A stretch of 64,000 bases of DNA from Bacteroidota bacterium (GTDB taxonomy: Bacteria > Bacteroidota > Bacteroidia > Bacteroidales > Lentimicrobiaceae). Position numbers and translations under genes: made by a program. Position 1 is the stretch's first letter. Each line of letters opens with the position of its first letter. The notes beneath the pieces are model-generated. The model had not been told where the DNA came from. It was given only the letters and a program-made list of their open reading frames with translations, and did not search any database. The stretch lies in NCBI GenBank assembly GCA_023417935.1, contig JAEZDY010000038.1, positions 1-64,000 of the forward strand. The letters run 5' to 3'. Positions 26,735 to 35,816 of this stretch are shown here, piece after piece.

Positions 26735-28036
26735 TCAGACGTTCGTTTTCTTAACCGCAATGAACTTATTATAGAGCAGAAGTCCAATTATGGTCAGCAC
26801 CCCAATCATACTGAAAATGAACCATAATAAGCCTGGTTGTTTCAGATTATCAACAAAATGCACATACAACAATGCACCCAGTATGCCTCCTACTCCACTA
26901 CCGATAACTCCGTAAAGGAAAGAATATCCAAGGTATAAGGCCTTTTTATCAGCTGGGGCTATCAGGCCGATGTATGATATAAATTTTGGATGAGCAGTCA
27001 TTTCGCCAATTGAGAAAAGAATCAGTCCGGCAATAAACACCCACGAATAAGTTGAAATTGCAAGAATGCCCATACCTATTGTTCCTAGCATAATACCAAA
27101 GATCATTGTTGGAAGTGCAGGGGTTTTTCTTACTATAGCTGAAACAAAAAGCTGTAGTACAATAATAGCACCGGCATTGATAACTGTAACATGCTCTGCA
27201 TCAAACTCCCATGAAGGATTAGCTACAAATAATGCGAGGAATTTATTGACTACCTGATTAACAGGTGTCATATCAATATAATCCTTAAGATACCAAAGAA
27301 CTGTGTCAAACATCTGGAAATATAGAATCCAGAAACCTGAATAGATTACTATCATCAACACAAACCTATAATCCTTGAGCACAAGGGCTATGTCCTTTAG
27401 CACTTGTGAAAGAGGTTTGGAGCTGGTTGGACGTGGTGGCTCTTTGTAAACAAACAGATTCAGAATGAGCATTGAACCGGTTCCCACTGCAGCCATTATG
27501 AATATGTAACTCCAGGAGATCTCTTTTAAATATGGAATAAGAAACAAAGGGAACAGAAAAGCACCAAGATTAATTGACCAATAGAATATACCAAAGCCCA
27601 AAGTAGAATTGTTTTCATCAGTCACCCTGGCAATTGTACCCGATATAATAGGCTTGAAGAAACCGGCTCCCACCGCCATTACTATTAAACTTAAAAAAAC
27701 TATACCATACGATGACGACAAACTGGTAAAGAAGTAGCCCGCGCTCATCATAGCAAATGCAAACATCAGCACCTTACGGTAACCAAAGCGGTCGGCAATT
27801 GCACCTGCCAGAATAGGCAACAAGTATAATAGCGGTGTGATAGTACTTTTTATAGCTCCAACACCTTCTTTCGAGAAGCCAAGACCACCTTCCGCTGGTG
27901 ATAATATTAGATATATTGAAAGCACTGACATTACCCCGTAATATGAACCCCGCTCAAAGAACTCCATTACAATAACTGTCCAGAAATTACCGGGAAAAGA
28001 TTTAAAGCCTGATTTTTGGTTTTGCTCAGTTGCCAT
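26735..28036 (-). CDS. MFS transporter, proton-dependent oligopeptide transporter (POT)-like
   Basis: The 433-residue protein has about 12 membrane helices. POT-family hallmarks are FFERGSYYGV in the first helix (the ExxERxxYY proton-coupling motif), a loop AIADRFGYRKVL, GFFKPIISGTIAR, and IFYWSINLGAFLFP (the FYxxINxG motif). These point to di- or tripeptide uptake with protons. It is slightly short for the family, and its periplasmic loops differ from DtpA-type proteins. It is upstream of mfd on the same strand, separated by about 110 bases with a weak hairpin. Confidence 0.82.
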   Translation of the reverse strand: MATEQNQKSGFKSFPGNFWTVIVMEFFERGSYYGVMSVLSIYLILSPAEGGLGFSKEGVGAIKSTITPLLYLLPILAGAIADRFGYRKVLMFAFAMMSAGYFFTSLSSSYGIVFLSLIVMAVGAGFFKPIISGTIARVTDENNSTLGFGIFYWSINLGAFLFPLFLIPYLKEISWSYIFIMAAVGTGSMLILNLFVYKEPPRPTSSKPLSQVLKDIALVLKDYRFVLMIVIYSGFWILYFQMFDTVLWYLKDYIDMTPVNQVVNKFLALFVANPSWEFDAEHVTVINAGAIIVLQLFVSAIVRKTPALPTMIFGIMLGTIGMGILAISTYSWVFIAGLILFSIGEMTAHPKFISYIGLIAPADKKALYLGYSFLYGVIGSGVGGILGALLYVHFVDNLKQPGLLWFIFSMIGVLTIIGLLLYNKFIAVKKTNV

Positions 28037-28077
28037 GCTGAATAATTAAGTTTGAAACAAAAATAGGAATAAACTAA

Positions 28078-29334
28078 CTAGTTAATAACTAACTGGACGG
28101 TAGTACGGCTTTTTTGTTCGAGCAATACCGTGCGGTCGCCAATAACCTTGTCAATTGTTTCCTGGTCATAGTAGCGGATTGTGATCAGGTATAGGCCGTT
28201 GTTATATTTTATCCGGTACTCACTTCCCAGAGCGTCGAACAACCCTTTGATTTTTGCCGGATTATCGTCCATTACGATTGAAAAACTGATTGCAGAATGT
28301 TGCATCATATTGAAATGAATATCAAGCGATGAAAGGCATCCAAAGATGCTTTGCAAGTTCCCTTCTGCGATAAAAGAGAAATCCTTTGGAGAAATTGAAA
28401 CCAACACTTGATCTGCCTTGTATATAAAACTTGGCACCTTGGTATCATTTTCCTCTTCGTGCGAATGGATTATGGTACCCGGTTCATCAGGATGATAAAA
28501 CGATTTTACAAACAAAGGTATGTCACTGCTTTGAAGTGGCTGGATTGTTTTTGGATGAATGACAGATGCTCCGTAATAGGCAAGTTCAATTGCATCCCTG
28601 TAAGTCATTCTTTCCAACTTCACTGTATCTTCAAAGAACCTTGGATCAGCATTCAACACACCGGGAACATCCTTCCATATTATTACCTCTTCTGCATCAA
28701 GCGACCAGGCAAATATAGCTGCACTGAAATCAGAGCCTTCACGACCCAATGTAACAGGTTTACTCTGAAGACTTCGCCCTATAAAACCCTGTGTGATGAT
28801 TACTCTGTCAGAGGGATCAGCATCAGGAACATAAAGCTCTGCTGATATCTTGCTTTTAGTTGCTTCCCAGTTAATATTTGCATTCCTGTGGTGATCATCA
28901 GTAATGATCAAATCACGTGCATCAGCCAGTGTGTGGGTGAAATTCCTGCTTATTAAGAAAGAACTGATAAGTCCGGTCGATATTAGCTCCCCATAGGAAA
29001 CCACAAGATCATAACCTTCATCATAATTAGAAGGTGGATTGGCTGACACTAACTCCTTCAGTTTGTCAGTCCAGGTAGTTACAGCAGTTGTTTCAATGTT
29101 CAGGTCACGTGCGATGCCAATATGGTACTCTTCAACAACTTTAAGCAGCTCATAAACACTGTGATCATTATTCATCCACGCATCAGCCACTTTTTCCAGT
29201 GCATTGGTAGTTTTCCCCATGGCTGAGAATATGACGCACAGATTATCGTCAGGGTACTTTGACAAGATACCTGCAACATTTAAAACTGCTTTAGCATCTT
29301 TTACAGAAGCTCCCCCAAACTTGAAAACTTTCAT
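28078..29334 (-). CDS. lysC: aspartokinase (monofunctional)
   Basis: The 418-residue protein begins MKVFKFGGASVKDAKA, the conserved lysine/glycine entry of amino-acid kinases (usually KFGGTS; alanine replaces threonine here). GREGSDFSAAIFAW and EVIIWKDVPGVLNADPR follow. The last 120 residues form paired ACT domains (LVSISPKDFSFIAEGNL) for feedback control by lysine or threonine. It phosphorylates aspartate at the start of lysine, threonine and methionine synthesis. The frame extends 48 bases upstream, but the MKVF start matches the family. No homoserine dehydrogenase fusion is present. It is divergent from fbp. Confidence 0.93.
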   Translation of the reverse strand: MKVFKFGGASVKDAKAVLNVAGILSKYPDDNLCVIFSAMGKTTNALEKVADAWMNNDHSVYELLKVVEEYHIGIARDLNIETTAVTTWTDKLKELVSANPPSNYDEGYDLVVSYGELISTGLISSFLISRNFTHTLADARDLIITDDHHRNANINWEATKSKISAELYVPDADPSDRVIITQGFIGRSLQSKPVTLGREGSDFSAAIFAWSLDAEEVIIWKDVPGVLNADPRFFEDTVKLERMTYRDAIELAYYGASVIHPKTIQPLQSSDIPLFVKSFYHPDEPGTIIHSHEEENDTKVPSFIYKADQVLVSISPKDFSFIAEGNLQSIFGCLSSLDIHFNMMQHSAISFSIVMDDNPAKIKGLFDALGSEYRIKYNNGLYLITIRYYDQETIDKVIGDRTVLLEQKSRTTVQLVIN

Positions 29335-29364
29335 CAATAAGGTGTGTTTGTAAGACAAAAGTAA

Positions 29365-29372
29365 TACATTTG
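29365..29372 (+). promoter_or_regulatory. candidate -7 promoter element (TAnnTTTG) for fbp
   Basis: TACATTTG matches the Bacteroidota primary sigma factor -7 consensus exactly and lies 30 bases before the fbp ATG, in the lysC-fbp divergent gap. A TTTG at 29347-29350 is only 14 bases upstream, closer than the usual spacing of about 19, so the -33 element is uncertain. Confidence 0.45.
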
Positions 29373-29402
29373 TTAGAATCACTCTTTACCACCCAATAAA
29401 CA

Positions 29403-30425
29403 ATGAAAACCTTAATAGAATTCATCAACGACACCCAGGCTGACTTCCCTTACGCCACCGGAGAATTTACACGAGTACTTAATGATTTGACAATTGCAGC
29501 CAAGATCGTAAACAGGGAAATTAACAAAGCTGGATTAGCCGATATCAATGGCTACTTTGGTGAAACCAATATTCAGGGCGAAGACCAGAAAAAACTTGAC
29601 GTGTTTGCCAACAACCATTTTATCGCTGCACTTAAACATGGCGGAATGGTTTGTGCCATTGCTTCAGAAGAAAATGAAGGCCTCATAACTTATGATAACG
29701 CCTATTCGCAAAAAGGCAAATACGTTGTTACCATGGATCCACTCGACGGATCATCAAATATTGAAGTAAATGTTCCTATAGGCACTATCTTTTCCATTTA
29801 CAGAAGAGTTTCAGAATCAGGACCCGGTACACTGACTGACGTACTTCAACCCGGCAATAAGCAGGTTGCCGCAGGTTATATTATTTATGGATCATCAACC
29901 ATGCTGGTTTATACAACCGGCAATGGTGTTAACGGTTTTACTTATGATCCTTCAGTGGGACTCTTCATCCTCTCCCATCCAAACATGCGAATTCCTGATG
30001 ATGGATGTATATATTCAATCAATGAGGCTAACTACATTTACTTCCATAAAGGGGTGAAGGAATACATTGCATACTGTCAGGAAGACGATCCTTCAACAGA
30101 TCGCCCTTATACTACACGATATATAGGATCATTGGTTGCCGATTTTCATCGTAACCTTATTAGGGGAGGTATTTATATTTATCCTGGTACATTCAAAAAT
30201 CCGGTCGGGAAATTACGTTTGCTATACGAATGCAACCCTATAGCCTACCTTGCAGAACAAGCAGGCGGTATTGCTTCTGACGGATTCAGGAGGATACTTG
30301 ATATTGTACCCACTGAACTACACCAAAGGGTTCCATTCTTTGTTGGATCAAAGAACATGGTGCTAAAGGCAGAAGAATTCATGAAAATACATTCTGCCAA
30401 AGAGGTTGGCTTACAGGTAGATTGA
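29403..30425 (+). CDS. fbp: fructose-1,6-bisphosphatase class 1
   Basis: The 340-residue protein has the class 1 FBPase landmarks: NIQGEDQKKLDVFAN, AIASEENE, and the metal/phosphate site MDPLDGSSNIEVNVPIGTIF at about residue 110. RYIGSLVADFHRNLIRGGI and GKLRLLYECNPIAYLAEQAGG follow. It hydrolyses fructose-1,6-bisphosphate in gluconeogenesis. Length and motifs are typical. It is followed after 100 bases by a phosphofructokinase of the PPi type on the same strand, so the two enzymes acting on the same metabolite pair are adjacent. Confidence 0.96.
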   Translation: MKTLIEFINDTQADFPYATGEFTRVLNDLTIAAKIVNREINKAGLADINGYFGETNIQGEDQKKLDVFANNHFIAALKHGGMVCAIASEENEGLITYDNAYSQKGKYVVTMDPLDGSSNIEVNVPIGTIFSIYRRVSESGPGTLTDVLQPGNKQVAAGYIIYGSSTMLVYTTGNGVNGFTYDPSVGLFILSHPNMRIPDDGCIYSINEANYIYFHKGVKEYIAYCQEDDPSTDRPYTTRYIGSLVADFHRNLIRGGIYIYPGTFKNPVGKLRLLYECNPIAYLAEQAGGIASDGFRRILDIVPTELHQRVPFFVGSKNMVLKAEEFMKIHSAKEVGLQVD

Positions 30426-30525
30426 TAAGTTTCTTTGTAGGGAAGGTATCCGTACAACTTAATCTTATTATTTTTGCCAAAATTTTGGTATTAACGTTTT
30501 GACATTGAATAAATAAAAGGTAAAG

Positions 30526-31743
30526 ATGAAGGGTTCTATTGCAATATTGGCGGGTGGCGGTCCTGCACCGGGCATTAATTCAGTAATTGCTTCAGTAGCA
30601 AAGGTGTTTCTTAAAGATGGATACAGGGTAATTGGTTTGCATGAAGGGTACAAAACCCTGTTTAACGGCAACCCAAATATGGTTGATATTGATTTTACAA
30701 CAGCTGATAAGATTCACAATCAGGGCGGATCAGTACTAAGTATGAGCAGGTACAAACCTACTGACGGAGAATTTAAAACTGACTTCTTTGTGCAGAATGA
30801 GGTGAAGCTGCTTGTTACCATTGGTGGCGATGATACTGCTTCAACCGCTAACAGGATATCAAAGTACCTGGCTGCCAACAATATTGTACTGCAGAATATC
30901 CATGTACCCAAAACTATAGATAATGACCTGCCACTACCTGATGGCATCCCTACTTTTGGTTATCAAAGTGCAAAACAGGAAGGTGTTAGAATTGCAAACA
31001 CCGTATATGAAGATGCACGAACCAGTGGGAACTGGTTTGTTGTATCAGCCATGGGTCGTGAAGCCGGACATCTTGCATTTGGAATTGGTGCCGCCTGTCA
31101 TTACCCAATGATCATCATTCCTGAGATGTTTAATCAGGTTGAGGTAACCTTTGAAAGGATACTCCGCCTGATCATCTCTTCCATGATCAAAAGGAAAATT
31201 CTGGGCATTGATTATGGCGTTGTTATTATAAGCGAAGGTGTTTTCCACTTTATGACTGACGATGAAATCGTTAAATCAGGCATCACCTTTACCTTCGATG
31301 ACCATGGACATCCTGAATTGGGCAATGTAAGCAAGGCGCACATTTTCAATATGCTTCTTCAACTCAAACTGAAAGAACTCAAGATAAATATCAAGAGCCG
31401 ACCTGTAGAACTTGGATATGAGTTACGCTGCGTGCAGCCTATAGCATTTGATATGCTGTATTGCGCATTACTCGGTATGGGTGTTAAAGTACTCTTTGAT
31501 CAGGGAATTACTGGTTGCATGGTTGTAAGCGGGCCAAATGGTGATATCTTCCCTGTTTATCTCAAGGATGTCGAAGATGAACATGGTAAAGTCCAGCCAC
31601 GATTAGTCAACATGCATGGTCAGAAGGCAAAGATGGTATATCAGGACGGAATTCAATACCTCGCCGAAGAAGATTACACCGAAGCGCTCAAGTATGTTCC
31701 CAACCCTGAGCATTACGATATGAAGAAAATACTCAACTGGTAG
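30526..31743 (+). CDS. pyrophosphate-type 6-phosphofructokinase
   Basis: The 405-residue phosphofructokinase opens with ILAGGGPAPGINSVIAS. The phosphoryl-donor site reads GGDDT at 100-104, so D103 stands where ATP-PFKs have glycine (E. coli G104). K129 in VPKTIDND stands where they have G124. D103 plus K129 is the established signature of PPi-dependent PFK. The catalytic base is D132. MGREAGHLAFGIG binds the sugar phosphate. A PPi enzyme would work reversibly, which matters given the neighbouring fbp. The PPi assignment follows from these two residues and is not measured. A TTGTTCAA repeat array follows the stop. Confidence 0.9.
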   Translation: MKGSIAILAGGGPAPGINSVIASVAKVFLKDGYRVIGLHEGYKTLFNGNPNMVDIDFTTADKIHNQGGSVLSMSRYKPTDGEFKTDFFVQNEVKLLVTIGGDDTASTANRISKYLAANNIVLQNIHVPKTIDNDLPLPDGIPTFGYQSAKQEGVRIANTVYEDARTSGNWFVVSAMGREAGHLAFGIGAACHYPMIIIPEMFNQVEVTFERILRLIISSMIKRKILGIDYGVVIISEGVFHFMTDDEIVKSGITFTFDDHGHPELGNVSKAHIFNMLLQLKLKELKINIKSRPVELGYELRCVQPIAFDMLYCALLGMGVKVLFDQGITGCMVVSGPNGDIFPVYLKDVEDEHGKVQPRLVNMHGQKAKMVYQDGIQYLAEEDYTEALKYVPNPEHYDMKKILNW

Positions 31744-31755
31744 AATAAATTTTTT

Positions 31756-31795
31756 GTTCAAAAGTTGTTCAAGGTTGTTCAAAGGTTGTTTCCTC
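31756..31795. repeat. tandem TTGTTCAA(A)GG array, inverse of the array at 2271
   Basis: Units TTGTTCAAAAG, TTGTTCAAGG, TTGTTCAAAGG and a degenerate TTGTTTCCTC follow one another directly, 10-11 bp each, starting a dozen bases after the PFK stop codon. The reverse complement carries the same TTGAACAAC core as the array at 2271-2330. Both sit immediately behind a plus-strand gene. Confidence 0.85.
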
Positions 31796-32058
31796 AAAAT
31801 CTTTGATTGTCTTTAGCATTTAAGAGATGTTTTCCTCGTTCCACTGGAAAACCCATTCCATTTCATTAATATTAACTAAGCTGATTGTGGCTTCATGAGT
31901 CATTCAAGGTGATTGGCTATTCCATTCCTGCTGAATGGTTGGTTCAAGCCGGGTGAACGGTTGTGCCATACCTTCTTAGTGGAAATTCCATTGCTCTTGC
32001 CTGGCTTTTTCGTTTTCAATCATTAAATGCTCTATTTCTGATTCATTGTATTGATGGC
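31796..32058. other. intergenic DNA without a gene
   Basis: No open frame with protein-like content is found. On the minus strand short pieces read MEWVFQWNEENIS and SEIEHLMIENEKARQEQW before stops, with recurring TTCCAT/ATGGAA words. These could be decayed coding sequence or repeats, but neither can be shown. Confidence 0.4.
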
Positions 32059-32265
32059 TATGTAAAACCTATGTGAAAACTATGTTTTCTCTATGTAAAA
32101 CATAGACATGAGATAGAGATGACATAGGCTTGAGATAGAGATGACATAGAGATGATGGTAATTTAACATCACACAGAGAGACATCATGAAGGTTTTTATC
32201 ATGACACAGAGTGGCATCCTAAGGGATTCTATCATGACACAAGGAGGCATCACGAGGGTTTCTCG
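32059..32265. repeat. composite minisatellite: 11-bp x4, 22-bp x2 and 33-bp x3 arrays in a row
   Basis: At 32059-32102 there are four 11-bp units of CTATGT(A/G/T)AAAC type. At 32109-32152 two 22-bp units begin TGAGATAGAGATGACATAG. At 32167-32265 three 33-bp units (starts 32167, 32200, 32233) share CAT(C/G)ACACA..GAGxxGCATC..GAAGGxTT. Unit copies differ by several bases each, but spacing is exact. The block ends 31 bases before the dehydrogenase stop codon (minus strand). Confidence 0.9.
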
Positions 32266-32295
32266 TGAGTTAGCTCCGTAAATTAAAAAGTCTGA

Positions 32296-33237
32296 TTAGA
32301 GTTTTATGATCTTGTCAACGAGCACTTTGGCCAGGCGGTAATGTGATTCGTGGGTCCACCCTGCTATATGCGGGGATAAAATTACTTTCTCAGAGGTGAA
32401 TAGTTTCTGATAATGTTCTGGGAGGTCATTCAATTCAAGGTTCTCAAATGAAAGCTTTTCACAATCGAGAACATCAAGGGCTGCTCCTTTTACTTTACCT
32501 GTTTCAAGTTCGTTTACCAGTTCTGCAGTATTAACACATTGCCCACGAGCGGTATTTATAAGGTACAAAGGTTTACTAAAGCGTACTAAGTATTCTGAGT
32601 TAACAAGGTTAAGGGTTTCCTCAGTCAGAGGAACATGCAGGCTTAAGATGTCAGTCTTCCTGAATATCTCATCCATATGCACTTCTTTTACCCACTCGTT
32701 TCCAAATCCTGTTTTAAACTTATCAAAAGCAATAACCTCGGCACCAAATCCCCTCAATCGTTCAGCAAAAGCACTACCGGTGTTACCATATCCGATGATG
32801 CCTATTGTTTTGCCTTTAACCTCGGTACCCCTGTTACCTGACCTGATCCAGATTCCGTTGCGGACTTCAAGGTTGACCCTGCATAGATGGTTAAGCAGTG
32901 AAAGCAGCATACCCATAGCATGTTCTGCTACCGCATCGCGATTACCTTCAGGCGCATTCAAACATTTAATTCCAAGCGATTCAGCATATTGCCAGTCGAT
33001 ATTTTCCATGCCTGCCCCTACTCTGCCTATGAACTTTAATTTAGTGGCTAGTTTTAAAGCTTCAGCATCAAGTTTAATTTTGCTCCGTATTATAATACCG
33101 GTGTACAAATGGATCTGGTCAAGAATTTCCTGGCGTTCTAATCCTTCATAATGTACACACTCCAACCCAATTCTGGTGAGTTCTTCACTTAACACTGGAT
33201 GTGCTGAATCAATAAAAAGTACTCTGCCTGTTATCAT
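32296..33237 (-). CDS. D-2-hydroxyacid dehydrogenase, phosphoglycerate dehydrogenase-like
   Basis: The 313-residue protein from ATG 33237 has the D-isomer hydroxyacid dehydrogenase fold. The NAD-binding GIIGYGNTGSAFAERL lies in the middle, with an acidic residue after strand 2 (VIAFD) favouring NAD. Catalytic Arg is in INTARGQCVN, Glu in the LDVLDCEKL region, and His in SPHIAGWTHES. No C-terminal ACT or ASB domain is present, so it is the short form used by many Bacteroidota for 3-phosphoglycerate oxidation in serine synthesis, though other 2-oxoacids are possible. An upstream ATG at 33291 would add 18 unlikely residues and pass over the promoter element. Confidence 0.85.
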   Translation of the reverse strand: MITGRVLFIDSAHPVLSEELTRIGLECVHYEGLERQEILDQIHLYTGIIIRSKIKLDAEALKLATKLKFIGRVGAGMENIDWQYAESLGIKCLNAPEGNRDAVAEHAMGMLLSLLNHLCRVNLEVRNGIWIRSGNRGTEVKGKTIGIIGYGNTGSAFAERLRGFGAEVIAFDKFKTGFGNEWVKEVHMDEIFRKTDILSLHVPLTEETLNLVNSEYLVRFSKPLYLINTARGQCVNTAELVNELETGKVKGAALDVLDCEKLSFENLELNDLPEHYQKLFTSEKVILSPHIAGWTHESHYRLAKVLVDKIIKL

Positions 33238-33255
33238 ATTTGAATGAATAGGTTG

Positions 33256-33263
33256 CAAAGTTA
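33256..33263 (-). promoter_or_regulatory. candidate -7 promoter element (TAnnTTTG) for the dehydrogenase
   Basis: Read on the minus strand, the sequence is TAACTTTG, a perfect match to the Bacteroidota -7 consensus, 18 bases upstream of the preferred ATG at 33237. It supports that start over the one at 33291. No clear -33 TTTG is seen. Confidence 0.4.
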
Positions 33264-33419
33264 AAGTATAATATGCTTGATATTTGTGCATTCTGCTTTT
33301 TGTTCTTCATCTGATTCTCAATGATTATGCAATTTCTAACATCTCTTAACAAGCCATTTCTTAATTAAAATCGTAACTTCGCCCCCGTAAAGTTTATTGA
33401 ATGTGATAGTGTAAAAGTT

Positions 33420-35816
33420 ATGTGGAATCTACTGGTACGACTTATGTTACGAAACCGTCCAACCATTCTTATAATGATTGGACTACTTACAATACTGATG
33501 GGATGGCAGGGCTTAAGTGTTAAACTGTCATATAATAACAATGCGATGCTGCCTTCAACTGATTCAAGTGTGGTAGCATATAATAATTTCAAAGCAAAGT
33601 TTGGTGAAGATGGCAGCGTATTGGTGATCGGCTTGACTAATAAAAATATGTTTGAGCTGGATCAATTAAATGCCTGGTTTGATCTTACAAATGATATAAG
33701 CAAAATACAAGGAGTTGAGGGAATAACCTCCATTACCCGTGCTGTTAATATAATAAAGAACGACAGCCTCAGGGTGTTTGAATTCAAACCACTTGCTACT
33801 GCACGATTTACAACACAGGCTCAGGCTGATTCACTTAAAGAGCTTATTTATAGTTTACCGTTCTATCGTGGACTGCTCTTTAATCCTGATACAGAAAGTT
33901 ATCTGATGGCAGTGACCCTGAATAAGGACATGCTAAATGATAAAAGCCGGATAGTTGTAACAGACAACATAGTAGAACGTGCCAGGATATACGAACAGCA
34001 AACCGGCAACAAGCTACACCTTTCAGGAATGCCTTATATAAGGTCAGTTATGACCAAGACCACGAAAGCTGAATTGTTCATGTTCATCTTCCTTTCAATA
34101 TTAGTTGCAGCTTTTGTTCTATACTTGTTCTTCAGGTCAGTTAAAGTAGTTCTCAGTTCATTGATCGTAGTAGCAGTTAGTATAATATTCACACTTGGGC
34201 TGATCAATATACTCGGATATAAACTAAGCATTTTAACAGGGGTTATCCCATCGCTAATTGTAGTCATTGCTATTGAAAACTGTATTTATATTCTTAATAA
34301 GTACCATTGGGAATACCGGATGCATGGTAATAAAATACGGGCACTTTCTAGGGTAATACAACGTATTGGGCCAGCTTCACTAATGGTAAATACAGCAACA
34401 GCAGCCGGTTTCGCAGCTTTCATTCTTGTTTCAAACCAAATGTTACGTGAATTTGGCATCGTAGCAGCCATAAGCATATTTGTAGAATATGTTCTTTGCA
34501 TTCTCATGCTGCCTATCATATTTAGTTACATGAAACCCCCTACTGAAAAACACCTTTCACATCTCAATAATAAGTTTTTCAGCAGGATTCTTGATAAGAT
34601 TATCTACCTGATAGAGTATAAGCGTCCGGCAATTTTTATGATTGCAGGCGCCTTAACAATTGTGGGTATAATTGGCATGCTAAATTTAAAGACCTCGGGC
34701 AAGGTAGTGGATGATATGAGCGACAAAAGCCAGTTAGCCATTGACTTAAAATATTTTGAAAAAGAGTTTGGAGGTGTAATGCCATTCGAGATATGGGTCG
34801 ATTCAAAAAAACCTAAAGGTGCCCTGCGACTAAACACAATAGAAAAGATTGATGAATTACAGGCAGAGGTCCTTAAACACAAGGAATTCTCTAAGCCTCT
34901 TTCAGTAGCCGAACTGGCAAAGTTTGCCCGCCAGGCATACTTTAATGGAAATCAGGATATGTATGAAGTGCCCAATTCGCAAGAAAGGAACTTTGTGTTT
35001 TCATATTTTCCCCGCAATGCCAATAGTCAGAAAGGATTGCTAAATTCGTTTATTGACAGTACGCAGCAACATACAAGGGTTAGTTTCCAGATGGCTGATG
35101 TAGGAACCAACGAAATGAAAAGGCTTTTAAGTGATATTCAGCCCAAAGTTGAAGAGATCTTTCCTGCCGAATCATACAATGTTGAAATAACCGGAAATAG
35201 CGTAGTATACACTCGTGGCACAGAATTCATGATAAACCACTTGTTTCAAAGTGTGCTTATTGCCATTGGATTTATTTCGCTGTTGATGGTGCTTATGTTT
35301 TCAAGTTTCAGAATGATAGTAATTTCAATGCTACCTAACATTATACCCCTGATTATCACTGCAGCAATTATGGGTTTTGCCGGGGTACCTGTGAAACCTT
35401 CCACTATCATTGTGTTTGGCATTGCATTGGGCATTTCAGTTGATAACGCTATACAATATCTTTCGCGTTACCGGCATGAGTTAAAACTGACCAACAACAA
35501 TATTAAACTCTCTGCCCTTAATGCTTTAAGAGAGGCGGGATTCAGTATGATATACACCTCTATTGTATTAGTGTTGGGTTTTAGCGTGTTTATGGTGTCA
35601 AGTTTTGGAGGTACCCAGGCATTAGGGCTACTCGTTTCAACCACTTTGTTTATTGCAATGTTCTTTAACATGATGGTATTGCCTTCGTTCCTTTTGGTTC
35701 TGGATAAATTCGCTGTTACTAAAGCCTTTGCTTCAGAACCATTTATTGAGGTTTATGATGGAGATGATGAAGAGGTAGTTGATCAAGTTGATGAAATTAA
35801 AATAAACAATACATGA
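33420..35816 (+). CDS. RND/MMPL-family membrane transporter
   Basis: The 798-residue protein has the RND permease layout twice over. A single N-terminal helix (14-33) is followed by a large periplasmic loop, then a five-helix cluster (about 215-390). A central helix near 410, a second periplasmic loop and a final helix cluster (about 620-770) with GIALGISVDNAIQYLSRYRHE complete it. It belongs to the MMPL/hopanoid-transporter-like branch, which moves lipids or hydrophobic molecules, not the AcrB drug pump branch, which is longer. No membrane fusion protein or TolC gene is adjacent. The stop overlaps the rmlA start by 4 bases. Confidence 0.85.
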   Translation: MWNLLVRLMLRNRPTILIMIGLLTILMGWQGLSVKLSYNNNAMLPSTDSSVVAYNNFKAKFGEDGSVLVIGLTNKNMFELDQLNAWFDLTNDISKIQGVEGITSITRAVNIIKNDSLRVFEFKPLATARFTTQAQADSLKELIYSLPFYRGLLFNPDTESYLMAVTLNKDMLNDKSRIVVTDNIVERARIYEQQTGNKLHLSGMPYIRSVMTKTTKAELFMFIFLSILVAAFVLYLFFRSVKVVLSSLIVVAVSIIFTLGLINILGYKLSILTGVIPSLIVVIAIENCIYILNKYHWEYRMHGNKIRALSRVIQRIGPASLMVNTATAAGFAAFILVSNQMLREFGIVAAISIFVEYVLCILMLPIIFSYMKPPTEKHLSHLNNKFFSRILDKIIYLIEYKRPAIFMIAGALTIVGIIGMLNLKTSGKVVDDMSDKSQLAIDLKYFEKEFGGVMPFEIWVDSKKPKGALRLNTIEKIDELQAEVLKHKEFSKPLSVAELAKFARQAYFNGNQDMYEVPNSQERNFVFSYFPRNANSQKGLLNSFIDSTQQHTRVSFQMADVGTNEMKRLLSDIQPKVEEIFPAESYNVEITGNSVVYTRGTEFMINHLFQSVLIAIGFISLLMVLMFSSFRMIVISMLPNIIPLIITAAIMGFAGVPVKPSTIIVFGIALGISVDNAIQYLSRYRHELKLTNNNIKLSALNALREAGFSMIYTSIVLVLGFSVFMVSSFGGTQALGLLVSTTLFIAMFFNMMVLPSFLLVLDKFAVTKAFASEPFIEVYDGDDEEVVDQVDEIKINNT

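Noticed and set aside
31756..32265. Possible CRISPR array
   Set aside because: Repeats are directly adjacent with no unique spacers, units are 10-33 bp, and no cas genes are present.
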